Assembly: GCA_047125605.1 (NCBI GenBank)
Contig: CP138932.1
Location: 2,046,001 to 2,110,000 of the forward strand
Direction: 5' to 3'
Source of the DNA: JAKVBK01 sp022447275
GTDB lineage: Bacteria; Pseudomonadota; Alphaproteobacteria; Rhodobacterales; Rhodobacteraceae
Length of the DNA stretch: 64,000 bases
A model generated the notes under the pieces. It was not told where the DNA came from. It saw only the letters and a list, made by a program, of their open reading frames with translations, and made no database searches. Below are positions 52,486-60,800 of the stretch, one piece after another. Positions within the stretch are counted from its first letter, which is position 1. Each line of letters opens with the position of its first letter. The translations under genes and the position numbers were made by a program.

Positions 52486-53370
52486 ATGTTTTCATTCTGC
52501 TCTGATCCCTCGCTTCTGGACGGCTGGCGCTGGTTCGCCTGTTACCTGACGAACGGCAAACACCTCACAGCCTATCTGTCTTTCGGGACGGTCATGGCCC
52601 TGCTTGCGATCACAGCGCCCACGGCGTTGCTGTTCGGGTTTGGCGGCGCGGTGGCGGCACGCTCGTCTTTTGGGCCGCTGCGGTGGTTCGGCAAAGGCTA
52701 CACATCGATCGTGCGTGGTGTGCCCGACATCGTGTTTTTCCTGTTCTTCGTGATCGCCCTAGACCAGGGCTTCGAATGGCTGCGGCATCAGGCCCTCTGC
52801 CCGGACTGGACCGACCCGATCCGGCAGGGAAATGATTTCATCGTCTGCCCAGAGGCGAAGCTGCCCCAATCAAGCGCGCCCCAATGGGTGCATGAGCTTT
52901 ACGGGTTTTTCTTAGCCGTGCTGACATTTGCCATCGTCTTTGGCGCCTTTGCGTCCAATGTCCTGTTCGGGGCGATGGCGGCCGTGCCTCAGGCGCAGTT
53001 GGAAACCGCAGCCGCTTATGGCATGACACCCCGCCAGACCTTCCGCCGCATCCTTGTGCCCCAGATGTGGGTCTATGCACTGCCTGGCCTGTCCAACTTG
53101 TGGATGATCCTTGTGAAGGCAACGCCGCTGTTGTTCCTGCTTGGGGTCGAAGACATCGTCTACTGGGCCCGAGAGTTGGGGGGCACCAAAGGATCGGTCT
53201 TTGCCTATCCCCATCCGGACTGGCGGATCTGGTACTTTACGGCGCTGCTTGTGTTCTATCTGGGCCTGACCTCAGTGTCTGAACGCGTGCTGGCGCGGCT
53301 GCAGCGTCGCCTGTCCCATGGTCAGGCCACAGCCGCCGGAGAGTCGCAGCGCCGGGAGGTGGCCGCATGA
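52486..53370 (+). CDS. Amino acid/amine ABC importer permease, HisQ type, with a long Cys-containing loop
   Basis: 294 residues, longer than the usual 230-240. The first half has helices and VRGVPDIVFFLFFVIALDQG. Then comes an insertion of about 45 residues (94-138) with Cys105 and Cys121, predicted periplasmic. The second half has the EAA loop AAVPQAQLETAAAYGMTPRQTFRRILVPQMW. It forms the channel with the HisM-type protein, whose ATG overlaps this stop as ATGA. I see no good ribosome site before 52486 (CGTGCGCGC). The hydrophilic tail after the last helix is about 25 residues. Confidence 0.9.
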   Translation: MFSFCSDPSLLDGWRWFACYLTNGKHLTAYLSFGTVMALLAITAPTALLFGFGGAVAARSSFGPLRWFGKGYTSIVRGVPDIVFFLFFVIALDQGFEWLRHQALCPDWTDPIRQGNDFIVCPEAKLPQSSAPQWVHELYGFFLAVLTFAIVFGAFASNVLFGAMAAVPQAQLETAAAYGMTPRQTFRRILVPQMWVYALPGLSNLWMILVKATPLLFLLGVEDIVYWARELGGTKGSVFAYPHPDWRIWYFTALLVFYLGLTSVSERVLARLQRRLSHGQATAAGESQRREVAA

Positions 53371-54203
53371 GTTGCTGGGACACCCTCATGGATTACGGGC
53401 TGCGTTCGATCGGCATCGGCGAGCGTTTGTTGCCGCGTTCTGATTTCACCCTGTGTCAGCAGGTGGTGCTGATCGGTTCGGGCACGATTTGGAACATCTA
53501 CTTTGCCATTGTGGCGCTGCTGCTGGGCTTTTTTCTGGCCACAGCACTGGCCCTTGGCAAAGCATCACCCAACGCCTTTCTGCGCAAGCCTTCGGAATGG
53601 TTCATCTACCTGTTCCGAGGCTCGCCGCTCTTTATCCAGTTCTTTTTCGCCTATGAGTTGTTCGTCCAGCTTCCCCGCAACGGCATCGACATCAACCTTG
53701 GGTTTGTCGAGCTGACAGCACAGACGCGCTGGCTGACAAAAGCCTGGGCCGGGGCCACGATCGTGCTGTTTCTCAACACCTCGGCCTATGCCGCCGAAAT
53801 TTTCTATGGAGCGCTGCGCGCAATCCCCAAGGGAGATCTGGAAGCCGCGGATGCCTATGGCTTTACCGGTTGGGCCAAATTCCGTCGGATTACCTGGCCC
53901 ACAATGCTGCGGCTAGCCTGGCCCGCCTACACAAACGAGGCGATCTTTCTGACCCATGCCACCACGCTGGTGTTCTTCTCGGGCTTTCCCGCCTGGCAGC
54001 AGCGCGGGGATGCGCTCTATTATGCCAACTACTTCGCCGACAAGACGTTCAATCCCTTCGTGCCCTATCCGATCGTCGCAGTGTATTTCATCCTGATTTC
54101 ACTGTTCATCATCTGGGGGTTCGGCCGCGTGAACCAGCATCTCAACAGGCATATGCCGGGCCAGAAGCGCCGCACCAAGATGCGCGTGCCTTTGATGCGC
54201 TAA
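53367..54203 (+). CDS. Amino acid/amine ABC importer permease, HisM type
   Basis: 278 residues. TIWNIYFAIVALLLGFFLATALALGK, FIYLFRGSPLFIQFFFAYELF (the conserved RGSPL/IQ motif) and the EAA loop RAIPKGDLEAADAYGFTGWAKFRRITWPTMLRLAWP identify a HisM/OccM-type permease. It also has an extra loop of about 25 residues after FVQLP (NGIDINLGFVELTAQTRW). The ATGA overlap with the HisQ-type gene shows coupling. Basic tail KRRTKMRVPLMR. The GS-like gene starts 29 bases after its stop. Confidence 0.92.
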   Translation: MSCWDTLMDYGLRSIGIGERLLPRSDFTLCQQVVLIGSGTIWNIYFAIVALLLGFFLATALALGKASPNAFLRKPSEWFIYLFRGSPLFIQFFFAYELFVQLPRNGIDINLGFVELTAQTRWLTKAWAGATIVLFLNTSAYAAEIFYGALRAIPKGDLEAADAYGFTGWAKFRRITWPTMLRLAWPAYTNEAIFLTHATTLVFFSGFPAWQQRGDALYYANYFADKTFNPFVPYPIVAVYFILISLFIIWGFGRVNQHLNRHMPGQKRRTKMRVPLMR

Positions 54204-54232
54204 CCCGCCCTGCCCCAGACCGGAGAGCCCTG

Positions 54233-55540
54233 ATGGACACGCTTCGCATCGCCTGCCCCGACCTGAACGGCGCCGCCCGCGGCAAAAGATTGCCCGCCGC
54301 GGCGCTCCCGAAGGTCGAGAAGGGGGAGGCGCGGATGCCCCTTTCGGCCTGCAATCTGGATATCTTCGGACGGGACATCGAGAACAGCCCGCTGGTGTTT
54401 GACAGCGGCGATGCGGACGGCACCTTGCAGCCCACTGGGCGGGGCCCTGTGCCCATGCCCTGGCTGCCCCGCCCGGAGCCGCTCTACCCGGTCATGATGA
54501 TGCAAAACGGAGCGCCCTTCGCCGGCGATGCGCGCGCCGCTCTGGTGGCCTTGCTGGACAGGCTGGCCACACATGGCCTCGCCCCCCACTGCGCCACCGA
54601 GATGGAATTCACCCTGCTCGATGGCGACGCGGACGAGGCCGCGCATCGGTCAGCGGCCCGCGATCCTGTCTCCGGGCGCGCACAGCGGCACGCCGACATT
54701 TGCAGCCTCGAAACACTCGATCGCTTTTCTGCCTTTTTCGATGATCTCTATGACGGGGCCGAGGCCATGGGCATTCCGGCCCAATCCGCGCTCTCGGAGG
54801 CAGGCGTCGGGCAGTTTGAAGTAGACCTCGCCCATCGCGATGCCCTGCGCGCTGCTGATGACGCCTGGCTGTTCAAGATGCTGGTCAAGGGCATGGCCCG
54901 CAAACACGGCATGACAGCCACCTTCCTGGCCAAGCCCGACCCCGAGGATGCAGGCAACGGGATGCATGTGCACTGCTCGATGATGCAGGCAGACGGGCGC
55001 AACCTGTTTGACGATGGCACAGAGGCAGGCTCAGACGCATTGCGCCACGCGGTGGCAGGCTGTTTGGCCGGGCTGGCGGAAAGTACGCTGATCTTTGCGC
55101 CCCATGCCGGCAGCTATGATCGGTTTGTGCCGGGCGCCCATGCGCCCACCGGCATCAGTTGGGGCTATGACAATCGCACGACCGCCCTGCGCATCCCGCT
55201 CAGCCCCCCTGCCGCGCGCAGGATCGAGCATCGCGTTGCCGGTGCAGACAGCAATCCGTATCTGCTGTTCGCGGCCCTGCTGGGCGCCATGCTCTATGGC
55301 ATCGAGGGGCAAATGGAGGCGCCCGCCCCGCTGACGGGCAACGCCTACACACAGGGGCTGCCCTCGATCCCCACCGACTGGAAGGATGCCATTGCAGCCT
55401 TTGCGGAGGGGCGCTTGATGCAGAACATCTTTGATCCGCTGTTGATCGACAATCTTGTGCGCACCAAACGGCAGGAGCAGGCGCATATGGAAGGCTTAAG
55501 CCGCGCAGAAATCGCAGATCTTTACCTGACCCGGGCCTAG
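54233..55540 (+). CDS. Glutamine-synthetase-like ligase (gamma-glutamylpolyamine synthetase type)
   Basis: 435 residues of the GS superfamily: a beta-Grasp N-terminal part (CPDLNGAARGKRLPAAAL) and the catalytic domain with CATEMEFTLLD (metal Glu), SEAGVGQFEVDLAH, GNGMHVHCSM (metal His), FVPGAHAPTGISWGYDNRTTALRIP and RIEHRVAGADSNPYLLFAALLGAM. These match the PuuA/GlnA-like group that joins glutamate to amines such as putrescine or ethanolamine, and not classical GlnA. Position right after the amine/amino acid importer suggests the imported compound is gamma-glutamylated. The ATG at 54233 follows CGGAGAGCCCTG. No other puu genes are seen. Confidence 0.9.
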   Translation: MDTLRIACPDLNGAARGKRLPAAALPKVEKGEARMPLSACNLDIFGRDIENSPLVFDSGDADGTLQPTGRGPVPMPWLPRPEPLYPVMMMQNGAPFAGDARAALVALLDRLATHGLAPHCATEMEFTLLDGDADEAAHRSAARDPVSGRAQRHADICSLETLDRFSAFFDDLYDGAEAMGIPAQSALSEAGVGQFEVDLAHRDALRAADDAWLFKMLVKGMARKHGMTATFLAKPDPEDAGNGMHVHCSMMQADGRNLFDDGTEAGSDALRHAVAGCLAGLAESTLIFAPHAGSYDRFVPGAHAPTGISWGYDNRTTALRIPLSPPAARRIEHRVAGADSNPYLLFAALLGAMLYGIEGQMEAPAPLTGNAYTQGLPSIPTDWKDAIAAFAEGRLMQNIFDPLLIDNLVRTKRQEQAHMEGLSRAEIADLYLTRA

Positions 55541-55652
55541 GCGCCGCGCGCAGCGCTGCCCACCTGCCCCCAAACGCCTGCCACAAACCGCCAGCCCATA
55601 ACGCACCTAGACCTGTCCACACTGCGCCGAGGCGCAGGCCCGCCCGTCACCG

Positions 55653-56171
55653 TCAGGTGCTGGGCATCAGGAAATGACCTGTCGCCTGCGCAAAGGGGCG
55701 CGCGCGATTGTCTTGCCAAGCCTCCACATGCACCGATGCGTAGCGCCGCCCGGAGCGCGTGACCCGCGCCCGCGCATAGGCATCACGGGGCAGGCCGGTG
55801 CGCAGATAATCCACCGTGAAGTCGATTGTCTTAGGAAATTTCAGCCCCTCGAGCACCGCGGGATCGTTCAGATCAATCGCACCGCTTTCCACATCTTCCC
55901 AAAGGGTCGACCAAGACAGTTCGATAATGGCCGCCGTCTCCAGAAAGCCAGCCGTTGCCCCCCCATGCAGGGCAGGCAACATTGGATTGCCAATCAGCTT
56001 TTCCTGGTAGGGCATCACGGCCGTCAGTTCATCCCCGTGGCGCTCAAAGCGAATGCCCAGAAAGGCAATCCATGGCACGCCATCGACGAGCGCCCTGAGC
56101 GCCCTGTCCCGGCGGCCCTTGACCACCTGCATCGGTTCGGGACGTCCGCGACGTTTGGATGGGCCTGTCAT
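55653..56171 (-). CDS. Hotdog-fold thioesterase, PaaI type (second of a pair)
   Basis: 172 residues. A PaaI-like hotdog domain (about residues 20-165) with MPYQEKLIGNPMLPALHGGATAGFLETAA, where HGG and the following acidic residue form the active site, and KTIDFTVDYLRTG on the next strand. Probably cleaves acyl- or aryl-CoA thioesters in the cytosol. Its ATG at 56169-56171 overlaps the stop of the upstream paralogue (ATGA). The N-terminal 13 residues (MTGPSKRRGRPEP) are basic and unlike the family; a later start at MQVVK is possible. Confidence 0.88.
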   Translation of the reverse strand: MTGPSKRRGRPEPMQVVKGRRDRALRALVDGVPWIAFLGIRFERHGDELTAVMPYQEKLIGNPMLPALHGGATAGFLETAAIIELSWSTLWEDVESGAIDLNDPAVLEGLKFPKTIDFTVDYLRTGLPRDAYARARVTRSGRRYASVHVEAWQDNRARPFAQATGHFLMPST

Positions 56172-56623
56172 TGGCCGCCCTCCTCAGAGTTGCTCATCTC
56201 AAAGGTGAACGCCCCTGTCACAGCGGCAACAGGCCGGTCTTTGTCAGCATCCCAAGCAGTGGCCCGCACAAAAGCAACCGAGCGGGTGACATGGTAGCAG
56301 ATGGCCTCCGCTGTCAGCCGTTCGCCCGGACGGGCGGGGCGCATGTAGTCAATGCGCAGGTCAATCGTGGCCGTTGGTGCGCCGGAACGCGGATGGCACA
56401 CAACCGCACCTCCCCCGCAGGTATCCATCAGCGCGCTGACAACCCCACCATGGAGCACGCCCGTGCGCGGATCGCCCACCAATTGCTCCGAGTAGGGCAT
56501 GGAGATCACCGCGCGCCCATCGCCGATTTCTTCCACCTGCATGCCCAACGCGCGGCTGTAGGGGATCGCTTCGATGAATTGTTTGGCGCGCTTGACCCTG
56601 TCCGAGTCATGAGGTGGTGCCAT
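56168..56623 (-). CDS. Hotdog-fold thioesterase, PaaI type (first of a pair)
   Basis: 151 residues. MPYSEQLVGDPRTGVLHGGVVSALMDTCGGGAV contains the HGG active-site loop and the catalytic acidic residue, and TIDLRIDYMRPARPG the paired strand. It resembles the downstream gene and the two probably work as a heteromer or on related thioesters. The ATG at 56621-56623 lies 147 bases from the divergent MerR gene and is followed by an ATGA overlap with the paralogue. Control by the MerR pair is plausible from the shared gap. Confidence 0.9.
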   Translation of the reverse strand: MAPPHDSDRVKRAKQFIEAIPYSRALGMQVEEIGDGRAVISMPYSEQLVGDPRTGVLHGGVVSALMDTCGGGAVVCHPRSGAPTATIDLRIDYMRPARPGERLTAEAICYHVTRSVAFVRATAWDADKDRPVAAVTGAFTFEMSNSEEGGQ

Positions 56624-56731
56624 GGTATTTGTCCTTATTGACGCTTTGCAGGTTCCCCCCGCAACGAGGTAGCGTCGAATGGGGACCAACCGCAAGAGCA
56701 GCGCCCCGTTGCACCCCGTCGCATCGCGTCC

Positions 56732-56746
56732 TAACGTGTAGGTCAA
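56732..56746. promoter_or_regulatory. Candidate MerR-family site 1
   Basis: TAACGTGTAGGTCAA agrees at 11 of 15 positions with TTACGTCAACGTCAA upstream of the second MerR gene. It ends 24 bases before the first MerR ATG and sits in the gap shared with the thioesterase genes. Confidence 0.35.
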
Positions 56747-56770
56747 GTGGGAAGGTTTGGGACAGTTTCG

Positions 56771-57148
56771 ATGGAAGAAAATCGTCTGACGTTCAAGGAA
56801 ATGTGCGCGAAATTCGACGTCACGCCCAGGACATTGCGATATTACGAATACATTGAGCTGTTGCAGCCGGACCGCGAGGGGCGTTCACGGTTCTACAGCC
56901 CGCGTGAAACGGCGCGCATGGTGTTGATCCTGCGGGGGCGTCGGTTTGGCTTCAGCCTAGAAGAAATCCGACAATGGCTGGAGCTGTACGATGCGAAAGG
57001 CACCGTGGAACAGTTCAATGCATTTGTCGAAATGGCCGACCGCCAACTGGCCGAATTGCGACGGCAGCAGGATGAGTTGCGCGAGACCGTGGCCGAACTC
57101 GAGAAGCTGCGGAGTGAAACCCAAGGATTGATCGACGATCTGCGTTGA
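56771..57148 (+). CDS. MerR-family regulator 1 of the acyl-CoA degradation block
   Basis: 125 residues: a MerR winged helix (LTFKEMCAKFDVTPRTLRYYEYIELLQPDREGRSRFYSPRETARMVLILRGRRFGFSLEEIRQWLELY, about residues 6-75) and a C-terminal coiled coil (MADRQLAELRRQQDELRETVAELEKLRSETQGLI) that makes the dimer. There is no metal-binding Cys, so the effector is probably organic. It lies upstream of a second MerR gene and of acyl-CoA dehydrogenase; similar pairs are known near fatty and branched-chain acid degradation genes (LiuR-like). The ATG at 56771 has a weak upstream site. Confidence 0.92.
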   Translation: MEENRLTFKEMCAKFDVTPRTLRYYEYIELLQPDREGRSRFYSPRETARMVLILRGRRFGFSLEEIRQWLELYDAKGTVEQFNAFVEMADRQLAELRRQQDELRETVAELEKLRSETQGLIDDLR

Positions 57149-57212
57149 CCCTTGGTAATAAGGGAAAACGCGCCCTTTAAAGGCCTACAATAACGCTTGT
57201 GACGCAGCGTTC

Positions 57213-57233
57213 CGCTTACGTCAACGTCAAGCG
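57213..57233. promoter_or_regulatory. Candidate MerR-family site 2
   Basis: A 21-base element with palindromic ends CGCTT and AAGCG and core TTACGTCAACGTCAA at 57216-57230. It lies about 80 bases before the second MerR ATG. The ACGT-n2-ACGT core resembles sites reported, as I recall, for LiuR-type regulators. Confidence 0.45.
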
Positions 57234-57310
57234 ATCTTGCGAGACTCGTTTCCAATTGCCAAGTCTCAGTCATGACAGAAATAGACATGCCTTTTCGATT
57301 GGAGGCACCA

Positions 57311-57754
57311 ATGACTGACAGACCTACGACTGATACCGATAGCCGCCCCGAACTGGGCGACGATGAAACACTGACGATCCGCGAAATGTGCGACCGCTAC
57401 TGCGTGACGCCACGGACACTGCGTTTCTATGAAGCCAAGGAATTGCTGGCGCCGATCCGCCAAGGCACGCGCCGGCTTTTCACCCGGCGCGACCGCGCCC
57501 GGCTCAAGCTGATCCTGCGCGGTAAGCGCTTTGGCTTTGCGCTCGAAGAAATTCGGCAATTGCTCGATCTCTATGAACTGGACGACCAGCAGTACACCCA
57601 GCTTAGCCAGACCTATAAAATCGGCCAGAGCCATCTCGAGAACATGAAGCGCCAGCGCGAAGAACTCGACGAGGCCATCGCTGATTTCGAAGAGCAACTA
57701 AGCTGGGGCTTGCAAACCCTTGAACGCCTCAAGGGCGAAGAAGACGCCGCTTAA
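57311..57754 (+). CDS. MerR-family regulator 2, LiuR-like
   Basis: 147 residues. After an acidic N-terminal tail of 20 residues comes the winged helix (LTIREMCDRYCVTPRTLRFYEAKELLAPIRQGTRRLFTRRDRARLKLILRGKRFGFALEEIRQLLDLY), then a coiled coil (IGQSHLENMKRQREELDEAIADFEEQLSWG). It is clearly related to regulator 1. It stands 114 bases before the acyl-CoA dehydrogenase gene on the same strand. TTGGAGGCACCA precedes the ATG at 57311. It probably senses an acyl-CoA and controls the genes downstream and itself, by analogy. Confidence 0.93.
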   Translation: MTDRPTTDTDSRPELGDDETLTIREMCDRYCVTPRTLRFYEAKELLAPIRQGTRRLFTRRDRARLKLILRGKRFGFALEEIRQLLDLYELDDQQYTQLSQTYKIGQSHLENMKRQREELDEAIADFEEQLSWGLQTLERLKGEEDAA

Positions 57755-57868
57755 GACAACGCCCGGTCGCGGGTGTGGCTGTCCTCGGGCAGCCGCGCCG
57801 GCCCGGACACTCCGCATAAACACACTCAAGGCCAGGCAACGACACGGCCAACCCACAGGGATAGACAG

Positions 57869-59647
57869 ATGCCAAGCTATACCGCACCCACCAAAGACCT
57901 GAACTTCGTCCTCAACGATGTCCTGCGCGTCGCAGACTCCCCGATTGAGGGATATTCCGACCTGGACCAGGACACCTTCTCCGCAATCCTCGACGAAGCT
58001 GCAAAGATTGCAGAGAACGTCACAGCCCCCCTCAACAAGGTGGGCGATGAGGAAGGCTGCGTTCTCGAGAATGGCGTTGTGCGCACGCCGAAGGGCTTTA
58101 AGGAAGCCTTTGCCACGGTCGCCGAAGGTGGCTGGATGGGCCTCGACATGCCAGAAGAGTACGGCGGCCAGGGCATGCCCTATGTCGTGCAAACGGCTGT
58201 GGGTGAAATGCTGTCATCCGCCAACATGGCGTTCAACATGTACCAAGGCCTCGCGCATGGCGCGATGTCCGCCATCGTTGCCCATGGCACCGAGCAACAA
58301 AAGCAGACCTACCTGCCCCCGATGATCGCGGGCCAGTGGGGCGGCACCATGAACCTCACCGAACCCCACTGCGGCACGGACCTTGGCCTGATGCGCACCA
58401 AGGCAGAGCCCCAGGAAGACGGCACCTACAAGATCTCCGGTCAGAAGATTTGGATCTCTGCCGGTGAGCACGACATGGTCGACAACATCGTTCATCTGGT
58501 GCTGGCCAAGATCCCCGGCGGGCCCGAAGGCGTGAAGGGCATCTCGCTCTTCATCGTGCCCAAATTCCTCGTCAACGAGGATGGCTCTCTGGGTGAACGC
58601 AATGCGCTGTCCTGCGGCGGGCTGGAAAGCAAGATGGGCATCCACGGCAACGCGACCTGTGTGATGAACTACGATGGGGCCACCGGCTACCTGATCGGCG
58701 ACCTGCACAAGGGCATGCGTGCCATGTTCACGATGATGAACGAGGCGCGGATCGGCGTTGGCTTGCAGGGCTACGCGCAGGGCGAAGTCGCCTATCAGAA
58801 CGCGCTCGCATTTGCCCGTGACAGGTTGCAGGGCCGTGACGTGACCGGCACGAAGAACCCCGAAGGCCCGGCCGATCCGATCATTGTACACCCCGATGTG
58901 CGCCGCAACCTGATGGATCAGAAGAGCTTCGTCGAAGGCGCCCGCGCCCTGACACTTTGGGGCGCAATGCTCAACGACCAGGCACATCGCTCGCAGGATG
59001 ACGATGCCGAAGCGCTGATCTCGCTGCTGACCCCTGTCATCAAGGGCTTCCTCACGGATAAAGGCTTCGAGACCACGGTTCAGGCCCAGCAAACCCTGGG
59101 TGGCTCCGGCTTCACACAGGAGTGGGGTCTGGAACAGTTTGTCCGTGATGCTCGGATCACCATGATCTACGAAGGCACCAATGGTGTGCAGTCGCTTGAC
59201 CTTGTCGGCCGCAAGCTCGGCCTCAACGGCGGCAAGACGTTGATGGGTTTCTTTGAAATGGTGAAGGCATTCATCAAAGAGAACGAAGACAATGCCGAGC
59301 TCAAAGAAGGCTTCCTTGACCCGCTGAAGGCGGCAAGCAAAGACCTTCAGACTGCGGGCATGTACTTTGTGGCCGAAGGCATGAAAAATCCAAATAACGC
59401 TCTGTCCGGAAGCTATGATTTCATGCACCTATTCGGTCAGGTGTGCCTCGGCCTGATGTGGGCCAAGATGGGCAGAGCCAGCTTGGCGGCACTTGCGGAA
59501 GGCGCGTCCGATACAGAGTTCTACCAGTCCAAGTTGGTAACCGGCCGCTATTACATGGCCCGCCAATTGCCTGCCACAAAGATGCATCTCGCCCGGATTC
59601 AAAGCGGCGCAGCGCCCGTCATGGATTTGGCCGCTGAAGCCTTCTGA
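57869..59647 (+). CDS. Long-form acyl-CoA dehydrogenase (DmdC/FadE-like)
   Basis: 592 residues. An N-terminal extra segment (MPSYTAPTKDLNFVLNDVL) precedes the usual acyl-CoA dehydrogenase domains: GLDMPEEYGGQGMPY, MNLTEPHCGTDLGLMRT (FAD/substrate strand), EQFVRDARITMIYEGTNGVQSLDLVGRKL with the catalytic-loop Glu in YEGTNGVQ. A C-terminal domain of about 110 residues follows, as in the long dehydrogenases that include 3-methylmercaptopropionyl-CoA dehydrogenase DmdC. It oxidises an acyl-CoA to the 2-enoyl-CoA, passing electrons to ETF. The ATG at 57869 follows CAGGGATAGACAG. Which acyl-CoA it uses cannot be told; DmdC activity is possible in a roseobacter, but dmdB/dmdD are not here. Confidence 0.93.
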   Translation: MPSYTAPTKDLNFVLNDVLRVADSPIEGYSDLDQDTFSAILDEAAKIAENVTAPLNKVGDEEGCVLENGVVRTPKGFKEAFATVAEGGWMGLDMPEEYGGQGMPYVVQTAVGEMLSSANMAFNMYQGLAHGAMSAIVAHGTEQQKQTYLPPMIAGQWGGTMNLTEPHCGTDLGLMRTKAEPQEDGTYKISGQKIWISAGEHDMVDNIVHLVLAKIPGGPEGVKGISLFIVPKFLVNEDGSLGERNALSCGGLESKMGIHGNATCVMNYDGATGYLIGDLHKGMRAMFTMMNEARIGVGLQGYAQGEVAYQNALAFARDRLQGRDVTGTKNPEGPADPIIVHPDVRRNLMDQKSFVEGARALTLWGAMLNDQAHRSQDDDAEALISLLTPVIKGFLTDKGFETTVQAQQTLGGSGFTQEWGLEQFVRDARITMIYEGTNGVQSLDLVGRKLGLNGGKTLMGFFEMVKAFIKENEDNAELKEGFLDPLKAASKDLQTAGMYFVAEGMKNPNNALSGSYDFMHLFGQVCLGLMWAKMGRASLAALAEGASDTEFYQSKLVTGRYYMARQLPATKMHLARIQSGAAPVMDLAAEAF

Positions 59648-59669
59648 GGCGACAGGCAAGACAAGCAGC

Positions 59670-59695
59670 TTCCAGCCCGGACCCACGGGCTGGAA
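59670..59695 (+). terminator. Hairpin after the acyl-CoA dehydrogenase gene
   Basis: TTCCAGCCC-GGACCCAC-GGGCTGGAA, perfect 9-base stem, 22 bases after the stop. No T run follows. It probably ends or trims the transcript. Confidence 0.6.
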
Positions 59696-59752
59696 AGCAC
59701 ACAGAGAAAATCGCCGCCGGGCACTCCTGACGGTGAGAACAGTACATTCGGC

Positions 59753-59785
59753 GAGGGGAGAGCCGTGAGTATTTTAAAGACAAAG
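59753..59785 (-). repeat. Dispersed repeat copy, left element of locus E
   Basis: GAGTATTTTAAAGACAAAG at 59767-59785 in inverted orientation to the copy at 59977. It lies in a 396-base gene-free gap (59648-60043) between acyl-CoA dehydrogenase and GST; the stretch between the two copies (59786-59976) shows no gene. Confidence 0.75.
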
Positions 59786-59976
59786 ACACGCCAGAGCATT
59801 TTTCCGCACTTGGGTGGATCAGGCACACGGTGCACTCTGGCCCGGGGTCGGCCCAGTAGATCGGGTGCTTACTCCCCAAAGGCCAGAGCGTCTTCGTCTG
59901 CGGCCATCGGCTCTCCAGCCTGTTCCGCGGTTCCATATTCGGATCAGATGGTTAATGCTTCCCTAGCCGAGCCACT

Positions 59977-60034
59977 CTTTGTCTTGAAAATACTCCACGG
60001 GGGTGCGGGGGTGTGAAACCCCCGTGTTGCAACA
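59977..60034 (+). repeat. Dispersed repeat copy, right element of locus E
   Basis: CTTTGTCTTGAAAATACTCC at 59977-59996, identical to the core at 30391-30410, followed by ACGGGGGTGCGGGGGTGTGAA and its partner ACCCCCGT, a strong G+C hairpin. It ends about ten bases before the GST start, so the hairpin may affect translation of that gene. Confidence 0.85.
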
Positions 60035-60043
60035 GGTAACATC

Positions 60044-60685
60044 ATGCTCAAACTCTATTGCTTCGGAGAATCTGGAAACGCCTACAAGGCTGCGCTAGCG
60101 CTAGAACTGTCAGGCCTGCCATGGCAGCCCGTTTTTGTTGACTTTTTCGCAGGTGAGGCCCGCAGCGAAGCCTACAAAGCAAACGTCAATGAAATGGGTG
60201 AAGTGCCCGTTCTGGTCGATACGGAGACGGGGTATTCCATCACGCAATCCGGCGCGATACAGGACTACATCTCGCATCTGTCAGGCAAGTTTGCGGGCCA
60301 AACCGACCAGGAGCGCCGCGAAGTGCTGCGCTGGGTGCTTTTCGACAATCACAAGCTCAGCTCTCAGGCCGGGGTGACGCGCTTCCTGATGAACTTTCTG
60401 CCGGAACCGAAGCGCCCTCAACAGGTGATCGACTTCATGCAGGGGCGTTTGAAAGCGGCCTACGCCGTGTTGGACGCCCATCTGGATGGGCGCGATTGGA
60501 TCGTGGGCGACACCCTCACCAATGCCGATCTTTCTTGCTGCAGCTACCTCTACTACCCAGAGCCCTTCGGATTTGATCGCGCAGATTGGCCAAATATTGA
60601 CGCTTGGCTGTCGCGGCTGTCCGACCAACCGGGCTGGAAACACCCCTATGACCTGATGCCAGGCAATCCTTCGGAGCGGAGTTGA
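60044..60685 (+). CDS. Glutathione S-transferase family protein
   Basis: 213 residues: a thioredoxin-like N-terminal domain (MLKLYCFGESGNAYKAALALELSGLPWQPV, MGEVPVLVDTETGYSITQSGAIQDYI, with the cis-Pro in VPVL and the glutathione-binding QS) and an all-helical C-terminal domain (about 90-205, DGRDWIVGDTLTNADLSCCSYLYY). Cytosolic; it may conjugate or isomerise with glutathione. It lies between acyl-CoA dehydrogenase and thiolase on the same strand but behind a repeat-filled gap, so joint transcription is unsure. The ribosome site is weak (CAACAGGTAACATC). Confidence 0.92.
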   Translation: MLKLYCFGESGNAYKAALALELSGLPWQPVFVDFFAGEARSEAYKANVNEMGEVPVLVDTETGYSITQSGAIQDYISHLSGKFAGQTDQERREVLRWVLFDNHKLSSQAGVTRFLMNFLPEPKRPQQVIDFMQGRLKAAYAVLDAHLDGRDWIVGDTLTNADLSCCSYLYYPEPFGFDRADWPNIDAWLSRLSDQPGWKHPYDLMPGNPSERS

Positions 60686-60800
60686 TCGATGACGCCGCGC
60701 CTGCTCACCAAGAAATGCGAAACGAAGGCCCTCTGCGCCGTATCCCCGTCGGGATGTTGCAGCATGGCCAAGCCCTCCGGGCAATGACAGAGGACACCCC

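Noticed and set aside
58214..59428. 404-codon open frame on the minus strand
   Set aside because: Antisense to the acyl-CoA dehydrogenase; sequence is His- and Arg-rich without any fold signature.
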